Virus record (IMG/VR): IMGVR_UViG_3300021197_001721
Span: 1-21,676 of that record
Length of the DNA: 21,676 nt
DNA from: a virus
Direction: 5' to 3' (one strand)
Positions 1 to 5,507 of the stretch are shown here, one piece after another. The position numbers and the translations under genes are program-made. The number at the start of each line of letters is the position of its first letter. Positions within the stretch are counted from its first letter, which is position 1. The notes beneath the pieces were generated by a model that saw only the letters and a program-made list of their open reading frames with translations, searched no databases and was not told the origin of the DNA.

Positions 1-904
1 GTTTGATCATCACACTTGCTAGGTTTATTTCTGGATCAGCCACGAATGAATGATCAACCAACCCTTGTTTGATTATCAGCACTGCTTTGTCTTGCAGTTC
101 ATCCTCCTTGCTTATGATGTCTAGGTTGTCATACAGCCATCTGTATATCTCCTCGCACTCCTCTGGTCTCGCCTGGGCACACACAAGTTTCCTTGCTTCT
201 TGTATCTTGCCCTGCTTGAACAGATCCACCATCTGCAGTCTGTAGTCCTGCTGTCCTGAATCACCTGTTGCCGGTGGTTGCAGTTTGCCATCTCTACAAT
301 TCTGTTGTAGCATGTTGATACATTTTCTTAGATCAGGATATGATGCTTTTACATAAGTGTCCAGGACTTCTATGTCCGGAGTAATACTTTCTGTGATAAG
401 AATTTCACAAGCCCTTGCAGTGTATTCTGTTTTGTCAATAGTTTCCATGTGGAAGCCTTGGCACCTGCTGTGCAGTGCAGGGATGACTCTGTTGGGATAG
501 TTGCAAGTCAATATAAATCTTGCTGATGTGTGATACATTTCCATAACACCACGCAACGCCGCTTGTCCATTTGGACTCATATAGTCAGCCTCATCTAGCA
601 ATACGTATTTGTAATCACCGAATGGCATAATCTGTACGAAGTTGTTGATCTTCTCCCTAACTGTGTCTACTGAATTTTCTCTTGAAGCATTTATTTCCAG
701 TATATCATAACTGCTGACATCTAGTTCATTAAACAATACTTTTGCCAGTGTAGTTTTACCCACACCAGGTGCTCCACTCAATAGCAAATGCGGGATCGCT
801 TTGTCCGTGATCCAAGATTGTATTTGCTGTCGCTGTGCCTCGTCCCTTACAACATATTCTTTCAATGTTTTTGGTCTATATTTCTCTACCCAAAGTTCTT
901 TCAT
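1..904 (-). CDS. 44: Sliding-clamp loader ATPase subunit, gp44-like (C-terminus cut by window edge)
   Basis: AAA+ ATPase that loads the sliding clamp (gp45 in T4) onto primer-template DNA for the phage replisome. Translating the minus strand from the ATG at 904 gives 301 residues open to the left edge; T4 gp44 is 319 aa, so only a short C-terminal piece should be missing. Visible motifs are Walker A SGAPGVGKTT (residues 43-52), Walker B VLLDEAD (101-107), a sensor-1-like LTCN (132-135) and the SRC arginine-finger motif (146-148), in the order expected for clamp loaders. The start overlaps the TGA of the 54-aa gene by 4 bp (ATGA), indicating translational coupling; an AAGGAA lies about 12 nt upstream. 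A cellular RFC/DnaX protein is less likely given the phage context and the length. Confidence 0.93.
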   Translation of the reverse strand, partial: MKELWVEKYRPKTLKEYVVRDEAQRQQIQSWITDKAIPHLLLSGAPGVGKTTLAKVLFNELDVSSYDILEINASRENSVDTVREKINNFVQIMPFGDYKYVLLDEADYMSPNGQAALRGVMEMYHTSARFILTCNYPNRVIPALHSRCQGFHMETIDKTEYTARACEILITESITPDIEVLDTYVKASYPDLRKCINMLQQNCRDGKLQPPATGDSGQQDYRLQMVDLFKQGKIQEARKLVCAQARPEECEEIYRWLYDNLDIISKEDELQDKAVLIIKQGLVDHSFVADPEINLASVMIK

Positions 905-1065
905 TTACGTAACCATTTCCTTGCCGCTTCGATTGGATTTTTTAATCCATCATATGTTGAATCGATAAACTTAATATGTTTATAAAGGCTTTGTGACAGT
1001 TTGTCAATGGTGTTTTGAAGTTTATCAATCTTCTTGTTAATTTCTTCAATTTCCTTTTTTGTCAT
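901..1065 (-). CDS. Small coiled-coil protein, 54 aa, unknown function
   Basis: I do not recognise a family. The protein is highly charged: residues 1-30 form a Lys/Glu/Ile/Leu heptad-like helix (EEINKKIDKLQNTIDKL), probably a short coiled coil, and the tail is basic (ARKWLRK). The ATG at 1065 is preferred because AAAGG lies 7 nt upstream and it starts 16 nt after the formate dehydrogenase stop. An in-frame start at 1179 would overlap that gene by almost 100 bp. Its stop overlaps the clamp-loader start by 4 bp, so the two are probably co-translated. A replication accessory role is only an inference from position. Confidence 0.7.
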   Translation of the reverse strand: MTKKEIEEINKKIDKLQNTIDKLSQSLYKHIKFIDSTYDGLKNPIEAARKWLRK

Positions 1066-1081
1066 CACAAAGCCTTTTATA

Positions 1082-2278
1082 TTATTTTTTATATTTCGCC
1101 GCTTCCTCAGATCCACCTGTTGCAGTTCCTTTACTGTAACTGTGGGCACCCATGCCAGCAAGTTCACCATTCTGTACAATTAGGTATTGATCCCTGATTG
1201 GTGTGTTATCGAACATACATTCCAGTATCTCTCTAACACCGTCAGCATATCTTGTCTGTGCTGATAGTGATGTTCCTGATGTGTGTGGTGTCATGCCATG
1301 ATTTGGCATTGATCTCCAAACGTGATCATTTGGTGCTGGTTGTGGGAACCAAACGTCTCCTGCATAACCAGACAGTTGTCCACTCTTCAATGCGTCAGCG
1401 ATGGCTTCTCTGTTACAGATCTTGCCTCTCGCAGTGTTGACAATGTAGGCACCTTTTTTCATCTTGCCTATCATCTCAGCATCAAATAAGTTTTCCGTCT
1501 CTGGGTGTAGTGGACAGTTGATTGTCACGACGTCACACACCTTGACCATTGACTCCACTGACTCATGGAAAGTGAGATTTAGCTCTTGTTCCACTGCTTC
1601 AGGTAGTCTGTGTCTGTCAAAGTAATGTAGATGTACATCAAATGGTTTCATTTTTCTCAGTGCGTCCAAGCCAATACGTCCAGCCGCAACTGTACCTATG
1701 TGCATACCTTCAACGTCATATGATCTTTGTACTGCGTCAGCAATATTCCAACCACCTGCGTTAACGATTGCGTGTTGGGTGTGATAATCTCTGACCATAG
1801 AAACTATCATCATCACGATGTGTTCAGCAACTGATCTTGAATTACAGTAAGTCACTTCTACAACATCAATCTTGTGATCCATAGCCGCTTGTAAGTCCAC
1901 GTGATCAGATCCGATACCTGCCGTGATTGCCATCTTAAGGTTCTTCGCTTTCTCCATTTTTTCTCTTGTCAGATAGTAAGGGAAAAACGGTTGAGAAATA
2001 ACAACGTCTGCGTCTACCAGCTCTTTGTCTGCTTCGCAGTCGTCACCATCTTTGCTAGAAGTCACAACAAGCTCATGGCCTGCGTCCTCTAGAAACTTTC
2101 TTAGTCCAAGTTCGCCAGACACACAACCTAATAGTTCACCCGCATTAAAATCTCTGCCTTTTGGTGATGGTAGTGTCATACCGTCTGGATACTTTTCTAA
2201 CTTGGGTAGATCCGTAAGTGGATAACTCTCAGGCATTCCGCCTTTTGGGTCGTCGTATAATACGCATAGTATTTTCAT
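1082..2278 (-). CDS. fdh: NAD-dependent formate dehydrogenase (D-2-hydroxyacid dehydrogenase family)
   Basis: Oxidises formate to CO2 with reduction of NAD+ to NADH, as a soluble metal-free dimer in the cytoplasm (EC 1.17.1.9). At 398 aa it has the family's usual full length (about 400). The sequence can be laid along the well-studied Pseudomonas sp. 101 enzyme with the same residue numbers: Ile122, Cys145-Asn146, Rossmann motif GTVAAGRIG (195-203), Asp221 (NAD choice), Arg284, Asp308, Gln313, His332 and Ser334, plus the C-terminal GAHSYSKG. All catalytic and cofactor residues are therefore present, and no truncation or frameshift is seen. It has its own sigma70 promoter and a strong AGGAG 6 nt before the ATG. 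As an auxiliary metabolic gene it could supply NADH from C1 compounds during infection. Other 2-hydroxyacid dehydrogenases lack the Asn146/Gln313/His332 set, so the assignment is firm. Confidence 0.96.
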   Translation of the reverse strand: MKILCVLYDDPKGGMPESYPLTDLPKLEKYPDGMTLPSPKGRDFNAGELLGCVSGELGLRKFLEDAGHELVVTSSKDGDDCEADKELVDADVVISQPFFPYYLTREKMEKAKNLKMAITAGIGSDHVDLQAAMDHKIDVVEVTYCNSRSVAEHIVMMIVSMVRDYHTQHAIVNAGGWNIADAVQRSYDVEGMHIGTVAAGRIGLDALRKMKPFDVHLHYFDRHRLPEAVEQELNLTFHESVESMVKVCDVVTINCPLHPETENLFDAEMIGKMKKGAYIVNTARGKICNREAIADALKSGQLSGYAGDVWFPQPAPNDHVWRSMPNHGMTPHTSGTSLSAQTRYADGVREILECMFDNTPIRDQYLIVQNGELAGMGAHSYSKGTATGGSEEAAKYKK

Positions 2279-2300
2279 TTTATCTCCTGTTAGTGTAATG

Positions 2301-2329
2301 ATTATACAGAATTTTCTTGTGCCTGTCTA
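2301..2329 (-). promoter_or_regulatory. Sigma70 promoter of formate dehydrogenase
   Basis: On the minus strand TAGACA (2324-2329), a 17-bp spacer and a perfect TATAAT (2301-2306). The predicted start near 2294 gives a 16-nt leader carrying AGGAG before the ATG at 2278. It overlaps the last codons and stop of uvdE. Confidence 0.8.
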
Positions 2330-3342
2330 TATAATTGTTCCGATGCCATGTTCTTGCCTTTGGCTTCTACCTGTATATCGAAGTGATCTGAGAACGATAA
2401 TGCCCAGTCATTGACTTTCCTATTTGGTAATAGGTCAGAGTGTGCCCTTAGTTTCTGTTTCTTGCAACCTCTGTCCAGTAAATCTTTGATGTTGTGCATC
2501 TCTGTGTGTGTTTTGTCACCTAGTCCTGCCACTGCTAGATGTTCGTCCCTGGAGTACGAGTAGTGCATACTAGGTCTGACACCACGCCAAGAGTCAATGA
2601 TCCTTTTTACCCTGTCGTCGTTGGCTTCTATGTATTCCTCATCTCTGATCCAGTGATGATGTATGTCCATAACCAGTGCTAGATGTTTTTCCAGCATCAA
2701 CGACTGTTCAAGTCCATGCGACATCTCGTCATTCTCTATGGTGATAAGATTCCTTGCCTCCTGCGACAACCTAGGCAGTGCTTTTATAATGCCGTCTGGT
2801 CCTTGCTTGCCTGAGATGTGTACGTTTATCTTGCAACCATCCTGGAAGCTCTTGCCAAATCCCATCCAACGTGCCAGGTCTGCATGATATTCAAACTCTT
2901 CTATGCTCCTCTCCACTATTTCTGGAGTTGCACTTGATAGCACACAGAACTGTCCAGGATGGAAACTAATTTTTACATCTAATTTTCTTGCCATTTCACC
3001 AACAGGTGAGAATAATTTTTCTAGGTGACTCTGTATGTGCGGTTGTTGCCACCATACCTTCCAGTCTTTCTCTGTGTAGCCCTGCAACATCTCACTGCCC
3101 AGTCGAACCATCCTACGTCCGGGTGGTAGTGAACCAACACGTTGTACAAGTTTCCTTGCCGCGATAGAGTTGTGTGTCATGATGTCCCACTGTCTCTGTA
3201 CTGCTTCGTCCTTGTGTTCTCGAAGCCATCGCATTGTTGTTGATCTACCATTGAGATCCCTGTCCTTGGCGTTCACTTTCATTCCACCAAATTCAGATGT
3301 GTCATTGAGCCATTTACAGCAGAAGCCGATTCTTTTGTGCAT
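2302..3342 (-). CDS. uvdE: UV-damage endonuclease UvdE/UvsE
   Basis: Nicks DNA 5' of cyclobutane dimers and 6-4 photoproducts to start alternative excision repair; a metal-dependent TIM-barrel enzyme. At 346 aa it is somewhat longer than the Thermus protein (about 300). Metal-site motifs appear in family order: SFHPGQ (126-131), NVHISG (173-178), ENDE (203-206), DIHHH (226-230), MHYS (259-262), HSD (301-303) and EAKGK (326-330). The Lys expected two residues before the His of the K-x-H-x-S motif appears to be Ser258. The ATG at 3342 is the only sensible start (MHKRIGF), but it has no Shine-Dalgarno: a perfect TTGACA/TATAAT promoter ends 6 nt before it, so the mRNA is predicted to be leaderless. 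Its 3' end contains the formate dehydrogenase promoter. Useful to a phage in sunlit surface water. Confidence 0.93.
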   Translation of the reverse strand: MHKRIGFCCKWLNDTSEFGGMKVNAKDRDLNGRSTTMRWLREHKDEAVQRQWDIMTHNSIAARKLVQRVGSLPPGRRMVRLGSEMLQGYTEKDWKVWWQQPHIQSHLEKLFSPVGEMARKLDVKISFHPGQFCVLSSATPEIVERSIEEFEYHADLARWMGFGKSFQDGCKINVHISGKQGPDGIIKALPRLSQEARNLITIENDEMSHGLEQSLMLEKHLALVMDIHHHWIRDEEYIEANDDRVKRIIDSWRGVRPSMHYSYSRDEHLAVAGLGDKTHTEMHNIKDLLDRGCKKQKLRAHSDLLPNRKVNDWALSFSDHFDIQVEAKGKNMASEQLYRQAQENSV

Positions 3343-3348
3343 GTTGTT

Positions 3349-3376
3349 ATTATAACAGGTATTAGAAGTGTGTCAA
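3349..3376 (-). promoter_or_regulatory. Consensus sigma70 promoter of uvdE (leaderless start)
   Basis: On the minus strand a perfect TTGACA (3371-3376), a 16-bp spacer and a perfect TATAAT (3349-3354). Six bases separate the -10 box from the ATG at 3342, so the start of transcription should fall on or next to the A of the ATG. Confidence 0.85.
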
Positions 3377-3379
3377 TAG

Positions 3380-3402
3380 TAAGGCGGATTATTACCGCCT
3401 TA
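3380..3402 (-). terminator. Hairpin after rubrerythrin, probable (bidirectional) terminator
   Basis: Perfect 8-bp stem TAAGGCGG/CCGCCTTA with a 7-nt loop, placed between the rubrerythrin stop (3420) and the uvdE -35 box. On the minus strand the tail (CTATTG) is poor in T; on the plus strand it is T-rich (TTATTCTTTAT). It may therefore stop antisense transcripts better, or simply protect the mRNA 3' end. Confidence 0.6.
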
Positions 3403-3419
3403 TTATTCTTTATATGATA

Positions 3420-3845
3420 TTACTTTTGTGATTCGTAGGCATCCAATGTTTTTTGGAATTTACCTGCGTGTGATTTTTCTGCTTTGGCTAGTGTTTCAAA
3501 CCAATCAGCAATCTCTTCAAATCCCTCTTCTCTGGCAGTTCTCGCCATGCCTGGGTACATGTCTGTGTACTCATGCACTTCACCTTTGACTGCAGATTTA
3601 AGATTGTCCGCTGTCTCGCCCATTTTCTCACCTGTGGCTGGATCGCCAACTTCTTCTAGGTACTCTAGATGTCCGTGTGCGTGTCCTGTCTCACCTTCGG
3701 CAGTGCTTCTGAACACAGATGCCACATCTGGTGCTCCTTCGATGTCGGCCTTTTGTGCGAAGTAAAGATATCTTCTGTTGGCTTGTGACTCACCTGCGAA
3801 AGCATCTTTAAGATTTTCGGCTGTTTTACTATCTTTTAGTTCCAT
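3420..3845 (-). CDS. Rubrerythrin-family diiron protein, no rubredoxin domain
   Basis: Ferritin-like four-helix diiron protein, probably an NAD(P)H-linked peroxidase acting in the cytoplasm. The 141 residues hold the full ligand set: Glu19 (FAGES), Glu52-x-x-His55, Glu89/Glu92 in KGEVHEY, and Glu123-x-x-His126. The C-terminal CxxC/CxxC rubredoxin domain of classical rubrerythrins (about 190 aa) is absent, as in the short rubrerythrins and sulerythrin, so a separate electron donor is needed. The ATG at 3845 is chosen because [11 protein letters not shown] is a typical N-terminus and AAGGA lies 9 nt upstream. A GTG at 3917 would add 24 untypical residues and run through the leader hairpins. The gene has its own consensus promoter and an 87-nt structured leader. 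Confidence 0.92.
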   Translation of the reverse strand: MELKDSKTAENLKDAFAGESQANRRYLYFAQKADIEGAPDVASVFRSTAEGETGHAHGHLEYLEEVGDPATGEKMGETADNLKSAVKGEVHEYTDMYPGMARTAREEGFEEIADWFETLAKAEKSHAGKFQKTLDAYESQK

Positions 3846-3863
3846 AATATGTTTTCCTTGTTT

Positions 3864-3886
3864 TTGCAAATGCGTACTATTTGCAA
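3864..3886 (-). promoter_or_regulatory. Second hairpin in the rubrerythrin leader
   Basis: Perfect 8-bp stem TTGCAAAT/ATTTGCAA with a 7-nt loop AGTACGC in the minus-strand RNA, ending a few bases before the ACAAGGA ribosome site (3855-3861). It could hold the site open, be a protein-binding operator, or protect the 5' end. Confidence 0.5.
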
Positions 3887-3902
3887 TGGTTAGCTTAAAA
3901 CG

Positions 3903-3926
3903 AAAAAAAGGAATCACAAGGATCCC
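3903..3926 (-). terminator. Intrinsic terminator-like hairpin inside the rubrerythrin leader (possible attenuator)
   Basis: Minus-strand RNA GGGATC, loop CTTGT, GATTCC (six pairs, one G-U) followed by seven U. It lies after the ParB-like gene, so it could end that operon. However, it also lies about 6 nt downstream of the predicted rubrerythrin transcription start at 3932, so transcripts from that promoter must pass it. Confidence 0.6.
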
Positions 3927-3938
3927 TTCTTTATAATT

Positions 3939-3967
3939 ATTATAAACTACTTATCTGGATTTGTCAA
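3939..3967 (-). promoter_or_regulatory. Consensus sigma70 promoter of rubrerythrin
   Basis: On the minus strand a perfect TTGACA (3962-3967), a 17-bp spacer and a perfect TATAAT (3939-3944): the ideal bacterial promoter. Predicted start near 3932, leader about 87 nt. The -35 box directly abuts the stop codon of the ParB-like gene. Confidence 0.87.
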
Positions 3968-4360
3968 CTAGTCTTCTAGAAGAGATTGCATCATTGCCCA
4001 GTGTCCTATTATGTCACTGCAATTAAGTTTGAAACCAAACTCCCTGTCTATGTCCCTCAGAATCTTGTTGGCCTTTGCCATGCTCAGGCCCACGTTTGCG
4101 GGCATCGGTATTGCATTTATTGTCTTTCTCTTCAATCCTTTTGCGGCCTGTACTCTGTGCCAGCCATCTGTAAGCAAGTAGTAGCCAGAATCTTTTATTG
4201 GTGTTACCAGGATAGGATCCCAAGCACCCTCTTTCTTTAACTTTGCAATCCATCCACGTTTCTCTTTGTTCAGAGGACGCACCACACCCAGTCCCATCTC
4301 TGCCATTGTGACCAGTTTGTCTATGTCTACTTTGATCTTTTTAAGTTTAATCTGTTTCAT
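3968..4360 (-). CDS. ParB/sulfiredoxin-like domain protein
   Basis: A 130-aa protein with one ParB N-terminal/Srx-like fold: GAWDPILVTP (residues 45-54) then LLTDGWHRVQAA (62-73), matching the family's 'pattern, then DG-H-R-A' signature, and KRKTINAIPM (78-87) for the following strand. ParB/Srx-domain proteins in phages include nucleases, ATPases and CTPases, so the biochemical role is open. Residues 88-130 are mostly helical and unassigned. There is no DNA-binding helix-turn-helix of true partition ParB and no ParA nearby, so plasmid partition is unlikely. The start overlaps the end of the preceding 80-aa gene by 14 bp with no Shine-Dalgarno, suggesting coupling within the co-chaperonin operon. 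The rubrerythrin -35 box abuts its stop codon. Confidence 0.78.
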   Translation of the reverse strand: MKQIKLKKIKVDIDKLVTMAEMGLGVVRPLNKEKRGWIAKLKKEGAWDPILVTPIKDSGYYLLTDGWHRVQAAKGLKRKTINAIPMPANVGLSMAKANKILRDIDREFGFKLNCSDIIGHWAMMQSLLED

Positions 4361-4589
4361 ATTCGATATTGTCTATGTTGTGTATTATCTGCCATTCAGG
4401 ACCATGGGGTAATGGTCTTCTCTGTGGGTAATCATTCACGTCTGATATCTCTCTGTATTTGTTCGCACAGGGTGGACCACAGAATGGTCGGATTATTCTT
4501 TTTTCGTACTTGGTGTCGTGTAAGCTGTCGTACCAGTAAATTGCGTTTATGAAAGTTTTCTTACAGACGTAACAGGTATGACTAGTCAT
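4347..4589 (-). CDS. Small protein with two Cys pairs (zinc-ribbon-like), 80 aa
   Basis: Not recognised as a named family. Cys6-x2-Cys9 and Cys37-x3-Cys41 form a four-Cys arrangement that could bind zinc; the first is in HTCYVCKKTF and the second in RPFCGPPCANKY, resembling treble-clef or MYM/FCS-type fingers, where the C-terminal Cys pair starts a helix. The C-terminal 35 residues are acidic and Pro-rich with no clear fold. The ATG overlaps the co-chaperonin stop by 8 bp and the gene overlaps the ParB-like gene by 14 bp, so all three seem to be made from one mRNA. Nucleic-acid or protein binding is a guess. Confidence 0.65.
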   Translation of the reverse strand: MTSHTCYVCKKTFINAIYWYDSLHDTKYEKRIIRPFCGPPCANKYREISDVNDYPQRRPLPHGPEWQIIHNIDNIEYETD

Positions 4590-5046
4590 TGCCAGGGAGT
4601 TTGGTCATCTGCTGGGCACCGCCCATGTTGACGTATCCTGCCTGTTTCCTATTGAAATCTGGTTCCTCGTCTGAGACTAACAGGATGTCATTCTCGTCTA
4701 TCATTCTCACTTCAAGTTCAACACCGATGTCACCTGCTGATCCTTTTTCTTTTCTCTTTAGTTTGAAAGCTCTTGACCACCGGCCATGTGAGACCAATAC
4801 CCATTGTCCAACTGTCACGTCTTCTTGTAGGTTCCCCACAGCATATACCTTGCCCCATCTAGGGTGGATACCTTCTGCTGATCCGTCATCGTCAACAAGT
4901 ATGATCCCGCCCTTGGATTTTGTTTCTCCGAAGTGCATGTCAGATACTAGTACTCTCTTCTTTAGGGGTGTGATATCGTTCTCGACAGTGTATTGCTTTC
5001 CACCATCTCCACCAAATCCTTTTGCCTGTGCTGTTTTAATGTCCAT
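4582..5046 (-). CDS. GroES/gp31-like co-chaperonin
   Basis: Co-chaperonin that caps the host GroEL ring, typically used by T4-like phages to fold the major capsid protein. Of 154 aa, residues 25-127 align with GroES: ITPLKKRVLV, then the mobile loop ETKSKGGIILVDD (41-53), whose IIL is the equivalent of the GroES hydrophobic tripeptide IVL. These are followed by GKVYAVGN (65-72), VGQWVLV and the closing MIDENDILLV (115-124). The mobile loop is closer to bacterial GroES than to T4 gp31. Extra parts are a Gly/Lys-rich N-terminal arm (1-22) and a C-terminal extension (128-154). The ATG at 5046 is the first possible start; it has no Shine-Dalgarno and lies only about 3 nt after the predicted transcription start. 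It leads an overlapping three-gene unit. Confidence 0.9.
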   Translation of the reverse strand: MDIKTAQAKGFGGDGGKQYTVENDITPLKKRVLVSDMHFGETKSKGGIILVDDDGSAEGIHPRWGKVYAVGNLQEDVTVGQWVLVSHGRWSRAFKLKRKEKGSAGDIGVELEVRMIDENDILLVSDEEPDFNRKQAGYVNMGGAQQMTKLPGND

Positions 5047-5055
5047 CGTAGTATT

Positions 5056-5084
5056 ATTATACTAGATTTATTCTAATCCGTCAA
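5056..5084 (-). promoter_or_regulatory. Sigma70 promoter of the co-chaperonin operon (near-leaderless)
   Basis: On the minus strand TTGACG (5079-5084), a 17-bp spacer and a perfect TATAAT (5056-5061). Predicted start near 5049, only about 3 nt before the ATG at 5046. It lies across the end of the 137-aa gene. Confidence 0.83.
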
Positions 5085-5481
5085 GTGCTTCGTCGATACC
5101 TTTTTTAGGTGCAACAGTTTTCTTTGGTGCCGCTTTCACAGTTGCCTTAGGTGTTGCTACTTTAGTCGTTGCCACTTTAGGCGTTGCTACTTTTGTCTCG
5201 ACTGTTTTTGTTTCAACTGCTTTTGGTTGTGGTGCTGGTTTCTGCATTATGGCAGAGGGACCTTCGCTGGCCTTACCTTTAGGTTGTTCGTAGTATTTCT
5301 TGATCACTTGTGATTTTGGAGTGACCACTTGTCCGTTTGCTCCTAGTACATCACCTCTTGCATTTACTTTCATATTACCAACAGCTTGTACTGATTCGTT
5401 GGCCGCTCTCAATTGGTCTATGTCCACCATACGTCCCTGCATGGTTCTGTACATTTTTTTTCTTGTTGGTCTTGCTACCAT
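5068..5481 (-). CDS. Conserved-looking basic protein with Lys/Ala/Thr/Pro repeat tail, 137 aa
   Basis: No family recognised. Residues 1-60 are basic and probably folded (starts MVARPTRKKMYRTMQGR, then a helix around DIDQLRAANESVQAV). From about residue 75 the sequence turns into a low-complexity tail built from VETK, VATPK, VATTK and AAPKK units, ending in an acidic IDEALDGLE. Such tails resemble histone H1-like or alanine/lysine-rich nucleic-acid-binding regions, but could equally be a disordered linker in a virion or scaffold protein. AGGAG lies 6 nt before the ATG. The next gene's sigma70 -35 box begins 9 bp before the end of this gene's stop codon. Confidence 0.72.
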   Translation of the reverse strand: MVARPTRKKMYRTMQGRMVDIDQLRAANESVQAVGNMKVNARGDVLGANGQVVTPKSQVIKKYYEQPKGKASEGPSAIMQKPAPQPKAVETKTVETKVATPKVATTKVATPKATVKAAPKKTVAPKKGIDEALDGLE

Positions 5482-5507
5482 TATATGCTCCTATTTTAAA
5501 TTACTTA

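Noticed and set aside
1066-1179. Longer N-terminus (start at 1179) for the 54-aa protein
   Set aside because: It would overlap the formate dehydrogenase by almost 100 bp in another frame; the ATG at 1065 has a ribosome site.
3846-3917. GTG start at 3917 for rubrerythrin, adding 24 residues
   Set aside because: The extension is unlike rubrerythrin N-termini and is encoded by the hairpin-bearing leader; the ATG at 3845 has a proper ribosome site.
4023-4253. Alternative minus-strand frame of 76 codons within the ParB-like gene
   Set aside because: It is a shadow of the ParB-like gene; the main frame has the DGWHR domain motif and this one has none.
3968-4360. Plasmid partition gene parB
   Set aside because: There is no ParA, no parS-like repeat and no helix-turn-helix domain; only the shared ParB/Srx fold is visible.
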